Positions 1 to 6,656 of a stretch of DNA of 13,826 nt are shown here, piece after piece. Under the pieces are notes generated by a model. That model was not told where the DNA came from, ran no database searches, and worked only from the letters and a program-made list of their open reading frames with translations. The stretch's first letter is position 1. Each line of letters begins with the position of its first letter. The DNA is from DATLZM01 sp035559315 (GTDB lineage: Bacteria; Actinomycetota; UBA4738; HRBIN12), in contig DATMBJ010000248.1 in assembly GCA_035559315.1 (NCBI GenBank), positions 1-13,826 of the forward strand, in the 5' to 3' direction. The translations under genes were made by a program, and so were the position numbers.

Positions 1-293
1 ACCGCGAAGGCGCCGGCCAGGAGCAGCGCGACGAGCGCCGCGGGCGGACCCCGGCCCCGCCCGAGCCGGGGCGCGGCCACCGCGTCCCGGGGCTCCGGCC
101 CCGCGGGCACGACCCGGCCGAGGATCCCCGGGTGCGGCACCCGGCGGGGCGCCCACCGGGCCGCGAGGACGAGCAGCCCGATCCCCGCCGCGAGCCACGC
201 CGCCCACCCGGCGCCCGGGCCTCCCACCACCTCCCAGGCCAGGATCCCCGCCCACAGCGCCGAGGCCGCCGCCGGTGCGAGCCAGCTCGTCAC
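1..293 (-). CDS. comEC: ComEC/Rec2 DNA-uptake channel protein, N-terminal fragment
   Basis: This is the first 97 codons of a gene that runs off the left edge. It starts with GTG at 293-291, and the start overlaps the comEA stop as GTGA, a typical translational-coupling overlap. The visible translation begins M-T-S-W-L-A-P-A-A-A. It contains two hydrophobic stretches (about residues 4-22 and 29-46), a basic linker (R48, R52, R53, then many R and P), and a third hydrophobic stretch at the edge (A-L-V-A-L-L-L-A-G-A-F-A). This matches the short N-terminal membrane helices of ComEC, which forms the inner-membrane channel for single-stranded DNA during transformation. The competence and metallo-beta-lactamase domains would lie outside the window. 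The assignment rests mainly on position directly after comEA, plus the membrane profile; too little sequence is visible for family motifs. Confidence 0.78.
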   Translation of the reverse strand, partial: MTSWLAPAAASALWAGILAWEVVGGPGAGWAAWLAAGIGLLVLAARWAPRRVPHPGILGRVVPAGPEPRDAVAAPRLGRGRGPPAALVALLLAGAFA

Positions 294-910
294 ACCGTCA
301 CCAGGTCCCGGATCTCGGCGAGCGTGCCGGGCCCGATCCCGCTCACCTCCTCGAGCTGCTCCACGGAGGTGAACGGGCCGTGCTCGGTCCGGTACTGGAC
401 GATCGCGGCCGCGAGGACGGGGCCGATCCCCGGGAGCGTCTCGAGCTCCGCCTCGGTGGCGGTGTTCACGTTCACCAGCCCCGCGGGCCCGCCCGGGACC
501 CCGGGGGCGGGGGCGCTCCCGGGTGCCCCCGGCGCCGCCTCCCGGGGGACGAGGACCTGGGCGCCGTCGGCCAGGGGCGCCGCCAGGTTGAGCGCGTCCA
601 GGTTGGCTCCCCGGCGCGCGCCCCCGGCCGCCCGGATCGCGTCCACGACCCGGTCGCCCGGCTCGAGCTCGTACACCCCGGGCCGGTGGACCCAGCCCGC
701 GACGTGGACCAGCACCGGCGACGCGGAGGGCGACGCCGTCGCCGACGGCGGCGGCTCCGCCACGGCGGCCCGCACCTCCACCGGGCGCGGGAGCGAGCGG
801 ACGTACCAGAGCCCGCCGCCCGCGAGCGCGGCGACGATGAGCAGGGCGAGCCCTCCGAGCTCGGCCCGGGAGAGCGACGCCAGCCGTTCCCGCAGCGAGG
901 GTTCGGACAT
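290..910 (-). CDS. comEA: ComEA-type DNA-binding competence protein
   Basis: 206 residues, the usual length. ComEA binds incoming double-stranded DNA outside the membrane and passes it to the ComEC channel. One membrane anchor lies at about residues 18-37, followed by a Pro/Ser/Ala linker (41-64). A SLBB-like domain spans 65-122 (VLVHVAGWVHRPGVYEL, then LNLAAPLADGAQVLVP). A second Gly/Pro/Ala linker (123-144) leads to the DNA-binding helix-hairpin-helix pair. Hairpin 1 is at 156-170 (LPGIGP) and hairpin 2 at 186-200 (VSGIGP), preceded by LVNVNTA, the classic entry to this domain. The ATG at 910 is preceded directly by GGGGAGG, an unusually short spacing, and both sit in the 3' arm of a perfect inverted repeat. 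No other good in-frame start exists before the membrane helix. The gene overlaps comEC by 4 bp and has its own probable Crp-controlled promoter in the 201-bp gap after leuS. Confidence 0.95.
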   Translation of the reverse strand: MSEPSLRERLASLSRAELGGLALLIVAALAGGGLWYVRSLPRPVEVRAAVAEPPPSATASPSASPVLVHVAGWVHRPGVYELEPGDRVVDAIRAAGGARRGANLDALNLAAPLADGAQVLVPREAAPGAPGSAPAPGVPGGPAGLVNVNTATEAELETLPGIGPVLAAAIVQYRTEHGPFTSVEQLEEVSGIGPGTLAEIRDLVTV

Positions 911-944
911 CCTCCCCGACGCGTCAGGTCCGCGGGGGAGGATG
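908..944 (-). promoter_or_regulatory. Start-codon-sequestering hairpin in the comEA leader
   Basis: A perfect 10-bp inverted repeat is present: CATCCTCCCC (908-917) and GGGGAGGATG (935-944) on the plus strand. In the comEA transcript the 3' arm (917-908) holds the GGGGAGG Shine-Dalgarno-like sequence and the ATG itself. The 5' arm (944-935) would begin at the predicted transcript start near 943. The 17-nt loop can pair further: CGCG (934-931) with CGCG (923-920), leaving a 7-nt apical loop and a 2-nt bulge. Folding would hide both the ribosome site and the start codon. A DNA operator is the alternative reading. Confidence 0.6.
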
Positions 945-949
945 GGCCG

Positions 950-955
950 AGACTA
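950..955 (-). promoter_or_regulatory. comEA -10 element
   Basis: TAGTCT on the minus strand fits TANNNT. It predicts a transcript start near 943, about 33 nt before the comEA ATG. No good -35 hexamer is seen 17-18 bp upstream, as expected for a promoter needing an activator. The Crp-type site at 978-991 would then be centred at about -41.5. Confidence 0.55.
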
Positions 956-977
956 GCGCGGCACGCCGCTCCGCGCA

Positions 978-991
978 GTGACCCAGATCAC
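978..991. promoter_or_regulatory. Crp/GlxR-type operator upstream of comEA
   Basis: GTGA-N6-TCAC is a perfect two-fold half-site pair, the core of the Crp-family consensus TGTGA-N6-TCACA. On the comEA strand it reads CGTGA-N6-TCACTGC. It lies in the leuS-comEA gap, 67 bp upstream of the comEA start codon. Its centre (984.5) is 29.5 bp upstream of the first base of the TAGTCT -10 element, which is class II activator spacing. The HNH gene promoter has the same site and spacing. Confidence 0.65.
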
Positions 992-1095
992 GGCGGCCCG
1001 CGGGGGCTCACGCTTGGGCGCCGCGGAGGAACGCGCCCCCGGGGGGGAGGGCCCGCGCCGGGCGCGAACCCCGCCGCGGCTCGGGTGAGCGCCAA

Positions 1096-1110
1096 CCCCG
1101 GGCGCCGGGG
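1096..1110 (-). terminator. Possible hairpin after leuS
   Basis: CCCCGG-GCG-CCGGGG forms a 6-bp stem with a 3-nt loop, one base beyond the leuS stop. Only two T residues follow on the minus strand, so it is a weak intrinsic terminator at best. The rest of the 201-bp leuS-comEA gap (911-1111) is G+C-rich with no gene; apart from this it holds the comEA operator, the -10 element and the leader hairpin. Confidence 0.3.
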
Positions 1111-1111
1111 G

Positions 1112-3562
1112 TCAGGCCGCGGTGACGAGGTTCACGAGGCGCGGCGGGCGGACCACGACCTTCACCACCCGGCGGTCCCCGATCGCCCGCCGGGCGTTCT
1201 CCGACGCCTCGGCCAGGGCCCGGCAGGTCTCCTCGTCGGCGTCGGCGTCGACCTCGATCCGGTCCCGCACCTTCCCGTCCACCTGCACCACGAGCGTCGC
1301 CCGCTCCTCCCTCGCGAGCTCGGGGTCGTAGCTCGGCCAGGACGAGGTGTGGACGCTCGTGGGGTGGCCCAGCACCTCCCGCCACAGCTCCTCGGCGATG
1401 AACGGCGCCATCGGGGCCAGGAGCTGCACGAGCACCTCGGCCGACGGCCTGGCCCCGCCGCCCGCGTCGAGCGTCCGTCGGATCTCGTTCGTGAGCTCCA
1501 TCATCCGGGAGATCGCGGTGTTGAACCGGTACCGCTCGTAGTCCGCGGTCACCACCCGCACCGTCCGGTGGCGGAGCCGGACGAGGGCCTCGGGCTCCGG
1601 GGCATCCGACGCCGCCGCGTCGCACACCGCCCGCCACAGCCGGTTCAGGAAGTGGTAGACGGGGGGCGGCCGGTCGGGGTCCGGCGCGATCAGCTTCCAG
1701 TCGATGTCGTCCTCGAAGGGGCCCGCGAACAGCATCGTGAGGCGCATCGTGTCGGCGCCCCACCGCTCCACGATCGGCATCGGCTCGACGATGTTCCCCT
1801 TGGACTTCGACATCGCCGCCCCGCCGTAGATCACCTGCCCCTGGTTCATCAGGCGGGTGAACGGCTCCACGAACGGCACGAGCCCCATGTCGTGGAGGGC
1901 CTTGGTGAAGAACCGTGCGTAGAGCAGGTGGAGGACGGCGTGCTCGACGCCGCCCGTGTACTGGTCCACCGGCATCCAGTACCGCACCGCCTCGGGGTCG
2001 AAGGCCCGGTCCTCCTCGTGCGGCGAGCAGTACCGGAAGAAGTACCAGGACGAGTCCACGAACGTGTCCATCGTGTCGACGTCCCGGGTCGCGTCCCGCC
2101 CGCAGCGGGGGCAGGCCACGTGCTTCCAGGTCGGATGGCGGGCCAGCGGCGACTCCCCGCCGGGCTGGAAGTCCACGTCGTCGGGGAGGAGCACGGGGAG
2201 GTCCTCCTCGGGGACCGGCACCTCCCCGCACGTCTCGCAGTGGACGATGGGTATCGGCGCCCCCCAGTACCGCTGGCGGGAGATCAGCCAGTCCCGGAGC
2301 CGGTAGGTGACCGCGGGCCGGCCGACCCCCTTCTCCTCGAGCCACGCGGCGACCCGGGGGATCCCCTCCGGGGACGGGGTCCCGTCGAAGGGGCCGGAGT
2401 TCACCATCACGCCCTCCCCGGCCCAGGCCTCGGCCATCGCCGCGGGGTCGAGGTCGCCCCCCGGCGGGCGGATCACGACCCGGATCGGCAGGCCGTGGGC
2501 GCGGGCGAACTCGAAGTCCCGCTGGTCGTGGGCGGGCACGCCCATCACGGCCCCCGTCCCGTACTCCATCAGCACGTAGGGGGCCACGAAGCAGGGGACC
2601 TCCTCCCCGTTCACCGGGTTCACCGCGTGCACGCCGAGCGCCACGCCCTCGCGGCTCTCGGCCTGCTCCCGGTTCGTGAGGGGGGTGGCCTGGAGCCGCT
2701 CGATCAGCGCGCGCGCCTCCTCCCACGTCCCGCCGACCTCGGCGAGCTTGGGCACGAGCGGGTGCTCGGCGGCGAACACGAAGAACGTGACCCCCCACAG
2801 GGTGTCGGGGCGGGTCGTGAAGACCGGAACCTCGTCCCCGGTCTCCGCGATCTCGAAGCGGACTTCGGCGCCCTCGGAGCGGCCGATCCAGTTCCGCTGG
2901 AGCGTGAGGACCCGCTCCGGCCACTGCAGCTGGTCCATGTCGTCCAGCAGGCGCTGGGCGTACTCCGTGGTCTTGAAGAACCACTGGACGAGGTCGCGGC
3001 GGACCACCGGCGTCCCGCACCGTTCGCAGGCCCCGTTCACGACCTGTTCGTTGGCCAGGACCGTCTGGTCCTTCGGGCACCAGTTGGCGGGCGCGAGCTT
3101 CCGGTAGGCGAGCCCCCGCTCGTAGAGCTTGAGGAACAGCCACTGGGTCCAGCGGTAGTACCCCGGGTCGCAGGTGTTGAACTGCCGCGACCAGTCGAAC
3201 GACATCCCCATCCGCTTGAACGAGCGGCGCTGCTGGTCGATGTTGGCGTAGGTCCACTCCTTGGGGTGGATCCCGCGCCTGATCGCCGCGTTCTCAGCCG
3301 GCAGCCCGAACGCGTCCCACCCGATCGGGTGGAGCACGTCGTAGCCCTGCATCCACCGGAACCGGGCGATGGCGTCCCCGCCGGAGAAGGCCTCGGCGTG
3401 CCCCATGTGGAGGTCGCCGGAGGGGTAGGGGAACATGTCGAGCGCGTAGAACTTGGGCCTCGAGCCGTCCCCCACCGCCCGGTACAGCCCCTCCTCCTCC
3501 CAGCGGGCCACCCACCGGGGCTCGATCTCGGACGGGTCGTATCGGCGCGCCGTACCGGACAT
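1112..3562 (-). CDS. leuS: Leucyl-tRNA synthetase
   Basis: 816 residues, normal for a bacterial LeuRS, a class I synthetase that charges tRNA-Leu with leucine using ATP. The Rossmann catalytic core opens with FPYPSGDLHMGH (HIGH-type motif, residues 52-55). The CP1 editing domain shows the threonine-rich TTRPDT (249-254) and GVPAHDQRD (341-349, including the Asp that contacts the amino group of mischarged leucine). Later come the LeuRS signatures DTFVDSSWYFFR (499-510) and VEHAVLHLLYARFF. The KMSKS loop reads AMSKS (583-587), with Ala in place of the first Lys. The C-terminal domain ends VQVDGKVRDR...NLVTAA. Translation is taken from the ATG at 3562; the frame stays open far upstream, but that stretch overlaps the glycosyltransferase gene and has no family similarity. 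A -10-like TACCAT sits 9 nt upstream, and AAGGA lies close to the ATG. It is 23 bp downstream of the glycosyltransferase stop, so read-through is possible. Confidence 0.98.
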   Translation of the reverse strand: MSGTARRYDPSEIEPRWVARWEEEGLYRAVGDGSRPKFYALDMFPYPSGDLHMGHAEAFSGGDAIARFRWMQGYDVLHPIGWDAFGLPAENAAIRRGIHPKEWTYANIDQQRRSFKRMGMSFDWSRQFNTCDPGYYRWTQWLFLKLYERGLAYRKLAPANWCPKDQTVLANEQVVNGACERCGTPVVRRDLVQWFFKTTEYAQRLLDDMDQLQWPERVLTLQRNWIGRSEGAEVRFEIAETGDEVPVFTTRPDTLWGVTFFVFAAEHPLVPKLAEVGGTWEEARALIERLQATPLTNREQAESREGVALGVHAVNPVNGEEVPCFVAPYVLMEYGTGAVMGVPAHDQRDFEFARAHGLPIRVVIRPPGGDLDPAAMAEAWAGEGVMVNSGPFDGTPSPEGIPRVAAWLEEKGVGRPAVTYRLRDWLISRQRYWGAPIPIVHCETCGEVPVPEEDLPVLLPDDVDFQPGGESPLARHPTWKHVACPRCGRDATRDVDTMDTFVDSSWYFFRYCSPHEEDRAFDPEAVRYWMPVDQYTGGVEHAVLHLLYARFFTKALHDMGLVPFVEPFTRLMNQGQVIYGGAAMSKSKGNIVEPMPIVERWGADTMRLTMLFAGPFEDDIDWKLIAPDPDRPPPVYHFLNRLWRAVCDAAASDAPEPEALVRLRHRTVRVVTADYERYRFNTAISRMMELTNEIRRTLDAGGGARPSAEVLVQLLAPMAPFIAEELWREVLGHPTSVHTSSWPSYDPELAREERATLVVQVDGKVRDRIEVDADADEETCRALAEASENARRAIGDRRVVKVVVRPPRLVNLVTAA

Positions 3563-3571
3563 GGTCCTTGG

Positions 3572-3577
3572 ATGGTA
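3572..3577 (-). promoter_or_regulatory. Possible leuS -10 element
   Basis: TACCAT on the minus strand lies in the 23-bp gap after the glycosyltransferase stop and ends 10 nt before the leuS ATG. Transcription from here would give a leaderless or nearly leaderless message. No convincing -35 is seen, so this is tentative. Confidence 0.35.
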
Positions 3578-3585
3578 GCGGAGCG

Positions 3586-5007
3586 CTAGCCGGCCGGGCC
3601 GCCCTCGGCCGGGATCCCCACCCGGCGCATCTCGCCCCACTCCCGCCGCCCGACCCGGAACGTGGCCGCGAACCGCTCGAGGGCGAGGAGCTGGCGGAAC
3701 CCCGCGAACTCGAGGAGCGCGGCGGCCAGGAGGACCAGCCGGTCCGAGGGCCTCGGGTAGCGCTGGAGGAGGAAGGCCTCCACGCCCACCCCGATCTGGG
3801 ACAGCAGCACCCCGGAGAGGACCGCGAGCGAGAGGAACAGGAGCGCGAACGAGACGTTCAGGGTCCCCGTGACCGCGGACGCGATGAGCATCGCGTACCC
3901 GGCGACCTCGACGATCGGCCCCAGCCCCTCGAAGACCCAGAAGTAGGGGACGGCCAGGAGCCCGAGCCTCCCGTACCGCGGGTTCAGCAGCATGTCCCGG
4001 TGACGCCACAGGTTCGTCCAGAGGCCGCGGTGCCACCGGTTGCGCTGGCGCCGGAGGGTCCGGAGGTCGGAGGGGACCTCGGTCCAACAGATCGGGTCGG
4101 GGGTGAACGCCACGACGTGGGGCTGGCCGGCCCGGCGGAACTCCTTGTGGAGGCGCACCACGATCTCCATGTCCTCCGAGACCGTCCCCGTCCAGAAGCC
4201 GCCGACCCTGATCACGGCGTCCCGGCGGAACAGCCCGAACGCGCCGGAGATGATGAGGAGCGCCCCGAACCGGGTCCAACCGGCGCGCCCCAGGAAGAAG
4301 GCCCGCGCGTACTCCACGACCTGGAGCCGCTCGATCCACCGCCGGGGCATCCGCAGCTCCACGACCCGCCCCCCGCGGGTCACCGCCCCGTTCAGCGGGC
4401 GGACCGTCCCGCCCACCGCCAGCACCCGGTCGTCCTCGACGAACAGGCGGGAGGCCCGGAGGACGGCCTGGGGGTCGAGGAGCGAGTCGGAATCGACCGG
4501 CGCGACCAGCGGGTAGCGGGCCGCGTTCAGCGCGGCGTTGAGGGCGTCCGCCTTCCCTCCGTTCTCCTTGTCGATCACCACCAGGTTCGGGTGGCGGAGC
4601 GAGCGGAGCACCCGCCGGACCGGCCGGGTGGGGATGGCGCGGGCGTAGATCCGCGGGTCCTCCACGAGCGCGAAGGCCTCGACCAGGACCTCCACGGTCC
4701 GGTCGGTCGAGCCGTCGGAGACCACGACGACCTCGAACAGCGGGAACTGGAGCGAGATGAACGAGCGGACGCTCGCCACGATGCTCCGCTCCTCGTTGTA
4801 GGCGGGGACGAGGATCGACACGGGCTTGTAGACCTCCTGCTCCAGGAGGTCCTTCAGGGCCACCTCGGAGAGCTCGCGGGAGTACACGACCACGGTCCGG
4901 AGCCCGACGTAGCTGAAGAACGCGTAGAGCGCGTCGAGCACGGCGAAGTAGGCCAGGACGAAGAACTGGAAGCCCTGCACGACCGCCTCGAGGGTCACGG
5001 TGCGCAC
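3586..5007 (-). CDS. Membrane-bound processive family-2 glycosyltransferase
   Basis: 473 residues with the full motif set of processive GT2 enzymes (hyaluronan-synthase, PgaC and cellulose-synthase type). These polymerise a nucleotide-sugar at the cytoplasmic face and push the glycan through the membrane. An N-terminal hydrophobic region spans about 9-38. The GT-A domain shows SILVPAYNEE (64-73), SDGSTD (97-102), DKENGGKADALN (146-157), D172/D174 (metal- and UDP-binding DxD), S277-E278-D279 (catalytic base region) and Q321-R-N-R-W325 (QxxRW). C-terminal hydrophobic segments lie at about 347-371, 372-405 and 423-440. NGGKADALN is typical of PgaC/NodC-like GlcNAc polymerases, but the donor sugar cannot be fixed from sequence. 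The GTG at 5007 is used; a second in-frame GTG at 4998 has better spacing from the upstream GAGG and may be the true start. It lies 22 bp after the HEAT gene, third in an operon led by a response regulator. Confidence 0.9.
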   Translation of the reverse strand: MRTVTLEAVVQGFQFFVLAYFAVLDALYAFFSYVGLRTVVVYSRELSEVALKDLLEQEVYKPVSILVPAYNEERSIVASVRSFISLQFPLFEVVVVSDGSTDRTVEVLVEAFALVEDPRIYARAIPTRPVRRVLRSLRHPNLVVIDKENGGKADALNAALNAARYPLVAPVDSDSLLDPQAVLRASRLFVEDDRVLAVGGTVRPLNGAVTRGGRVVELRMPRRWIERLQVVEYARAFFLGRAGWTRFGALLIISGAFGLFRRDAVIRVGGFWTGTVSEDMEIVVRLHKEFRRAGQPHVVAFTPDPICWTEVPSDLRTLRRQRNRWHRGLWTNLWRHRDMLLNPRYGRLGLLAVPYFWVFEGLGPIVEVAGYAMLIASAVTGTLNVSFALLFLSLAVLSGVLLSQIGVGVEAFLLQRYPRPSDRLVLLAAALLEFAGFRQLLALERFAATFRVGRREWGEMRRVGIPAEGGPAG

Positions 5008-5029
5008 CCCTCGCCCCGCGGGCGGCGCG

Positions 5030-6226
5030 TCACGCCACCTCCTCCAGGCCCGCGTCCCGGAGCACCTGGGCGGCCATGTCCCGCCCGTACCGGTCCGGGT
5101 GCTCCCGCGCCGCCCGGCGCAGCTCGGCCGCCCCCGCGGCGCCCATCGAGGCCATGCTCTCGGCCGCCGCCCTCCGCACCCACCAGGACGGGTCCGCCAG
5201 GCGCTCCCAGAGGGCGGGGAGCGCTCCCCCGGGCGGGAGGTGCCGCGCCGCCCGGGAGGCGTTCACCCGCACGAACTCCACGGGGTCCCGGGTGGCCTCG
5301 AGCACAGCGCCCTCGGCCGCCGGGGGCACGTACGCCATCCGGGCCAGCGCCCGGAGCGCGGCGGCCCGGACCTCCGGATCCTCGTGCCGGACGTGGTCCG
5401 CCACCTCCTGGACGAACCCGTGGAGCTTGAACCTGCCCGCCACCTCGAGCCCCGCCCGGATCCCGGCCCGGGTGGCCTCGGGGCCGTGCAGGAGGTGCGC
5501 GACGACCGAGGGGGCCGCGTCCTCGACCAAGAGCAGCACCTCCTCCACCACCCCGGCCGGGAGGCGGTGGCGCTGGAGCGCCCGGGCGAAGGCCTCGGCG
5601 CCCTCCTCCCGGTCCGGGCCGGGCGGCGTCTCCCCCAGGATCCGGGCCGCGGTCCTCGCCGCGGCCACCCGCAGCGCGGGCTCGGGGTCCCCCATGAGCG
5701 CCACGGCCTCCGGCAGCGCCTCGGGGAGCCTGGCCCGGGCCAGTCCCTCCAGGGCCTCCAGGCGTTGGCTCACCGAACCCGCCCCGGCCCGGCGGCGGAG
5801 GGCGTCCGCGATCCCGTAGCGCCGGATGAGCTGGGAGACCTCCTCGCCCTCGGTGCCCCGGAGGACCTCCCGGACCTCGAGGAGGGCCTCGGCCGCCGGG
5901 CGGTCGAGCGGGGGTGGGGGCGGGGGCTCCCCCTGGAACAGGACCCGGATCCACCGTCCCACCCACGCCTCCCGCCGCTCCCGCAGCACCCGTTCCCGCC
6001 CATCGCTCACCACCTGGTAGGCGAGGACGTAGCCGGTCACGAGCACGAGGCCGAGCGCGGTGGACGCGACGGCCCCCACCATGCTCGCCTGGAGCTCGGG
6101 CACGCCCAGCTCGGCCCGGGCCCGGCGGACGAGCGCCCACGTGAGCACGGCGAGGGGGACCACCTCGAGCGTGATCGCGACCCCGATCAGCGCGCCGAAG
6201 GCGACGTCACCGAAGCGGCGCCACAC
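5030..6226 (-). CDS. Membrane-anchored HEAT-repeat protein
   Basis: 398 residues. Two N-terminal hydrophobic helices (about 8-32 and 48-71) form a membrane hairpin. A basic amphipathic stretch (77-95, RERVLRERREAWVGRW) and a run of six prolines (101-106) follow. The remainder (about 110-395) is all-helical, with repeated HEAT-type units such as DPEPALRVAAARTAARIL (180-197), DPEVRAAALRALARMAY (283-299), DPVEFVRVNASRAARHL (314-330) and DPSWWVRRAAAESMASMG (345-362). HEAT arrays are protein-binding scaffolds, here probably facing the cytoplasm. No catalytic motif is seen. The start is GTG at 6226, 3 bp past the response regulator stop and preceded by GGGGG, so translation is probably coupled. Position between a receiver domain and a polysaccharide synthase suggests it passes a signal to, or assembles, the synthase; this is inference. 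Confidence 0.8.
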   Translation of the reverse strand: MWRRFGDVAFGALIGVAITLEVVPLAVLTWALVRRARAELGVPELQASMVGAVASTALGLVLVTGYVLAYQVVSDGRERVLRERREAWVGRWIRVLFQGEPPPPPPLDRPAAEALLEVREVLRGTEGEEVSQLIRRYGIADALRRRAGAGSVSQRLEALEGLARARLPEALPEAVALMGDPEPALRVAAARTAARILGETPPGPDREEGAEAFARALQRHRLPAGVVEEVLLLVEDAAPSVVAHLLHGPEATRAGIRAGLEVAGRFKLHGFVQEVADHVRHEDPEVRAAALRALARMAYVPPAAEGAVLEATRDPVEFVRVNASRAARHLPPGGALPALWERLADPSWWVRRAAAESMASMGAAGAAELRRAAREHPDRYGRDMAAQVLRDAGLEEVA

Positions 6227-6229
6227 CGG

Positions 6230-6592
6230 CTACCCCCGGGTCCACCGGCCGATCCGGGCCAGGAGCTCCCTGGGGCTGAAGGGCTTCGTGACGTAGTCAT
6301 CGGCCCCGAGCTCGAGCCCCCGGACCACGCTGTCCTCCTGCTTCATCCCCGAGAGGATCAGCACCGGGGCGCGGACGCCGAGCGGGCCGCGGAGCTCCTG
6401 GAGGAACTCGAGCCCGCTCCCGTCGGGGAGGTTCACGTCGAGCAGGACGAGGTCCACGCCGCCCGCCCGCAGGCGCTCGCGGGCCGCGTTCAGGGTGCGC
6501 GCCATGACCACCTCGTGCCCGGCCACCCCGAGCACCTGCTCGAGGACCTGGCCGAGCACCCACTCGTCCTCGATCACCAGGATCGTCGCCAC
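6230..6592 (-). CDS. Single-domain response regulator (CheY-like receiver)
   Basis: 120 residues, almost exactly one receiver domain and no output domain. The acidic pocket is E8/D9, the phospho-acceptor is D52 (LVLLDVNLPDGSG), the switch Ser/Thr position is S81 (LILSGMK), and the invariant lysine is K103 (DDYVTKPFSPREL). All key residues are present, so it should be phosphorylated by a histidine kinase, but no kinase lies in the window. With no DNA-binding domain it probably acts by protein contact, most simply on the adjoining HEAT protein or glycosyltransferase. The start is GTG at 6592 (M-A-T-I-L-V-I-E-D-E fits the receiver N-terminus exactly). No clear Shine-Dalgarno is seen; a perfect 14-bp inverted repeat ends 3 bp upstream. 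It is the first gene of the operon. Confidence 0.93.
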   Translation of the reverse strand: MATILVIEDEWVLGQVLEQVLGVAGHEVVMARTLNAARERLRAGGVDLVLLDVNLPDGSGLEFLQELRGPLGVRAPVLILSGMKQEDSVVRGLELGADDYVTKPFSPRELLARIGRWTRG

Positions 6593-6595
6593 CCG

Positions 6596-6628
6596 TCGCC
6601 GCGGGCCGGCCCGCCCGGCCCGCGGCGA
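6596..6628. repeat. Perfect 14-bp inverted repeat before the response regulator
   Basis: The arms are TCGCCGCGGGCCGG (6596-6609) and CCGGCCCGCGGCGA (6615-6628), fully complementary, separated by 5 nt. A nested perfect 14-bp palindrome lies at 6601-6614. The repeat sits between the putative -10 element and the GTG start of the response regulator. It could be a DNA operator, a leader hairpin limiting translation, or an attenuator. No U-tract follows on either strand, so it is not a classic terminator. Confidence 0.7.
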
Positions 6629-6633
6629 TGCTA
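6628..6633 (-). promoter_or_regulatory. Possible -10 element of the response regulator operon
   Basis: TAGCAT on the minus strand fits TANNNT. Transcription would begin near 6621, inside the inverted repeat, giving a leader of about 29 nt that can still form a 7-bp hairpin. The -35 region is not recognisable. Confidence 0.4.
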
Positions 6634-6656
6634 CCCCGCCCGGGGCCGACGGCGGC

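Noticed and set aside
1122..1135. A third GTGA-N6-TCAC match
   Set aside because: It lies inside the leuS coding end (codons for N-L-V-T), its outer bases differ from the comEA/HNH pair, and no -10 element lies at the 29.5-bp spacing. Treated as chance.
275..3589. A very long open frame on the plus strand opposite comEA and leuS
   Set aside because: It is antisense to two clearly identified genes, and its translation is Arg/Pro/Gly/His-rich with no domain. It is the usual result of GC3 bias.
3563..4339. Upstream in-frame extension of leuS by 259 codons
   Set aside because: It overlaps the glycosyltransferase in another frame, has Arg/Pro/Gly shadow composition, and the LeuRS N-terminus matches the family from the ATG at 3562.
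3568..5430. Long plus-strand frame opposite the glycosyltransferase and HEAT genes
   Set aside because: Low-complexity Pro/Glu/Arg translation with no motif; the opposite strand holds a complete GT2 motif set and HEAT repeats.
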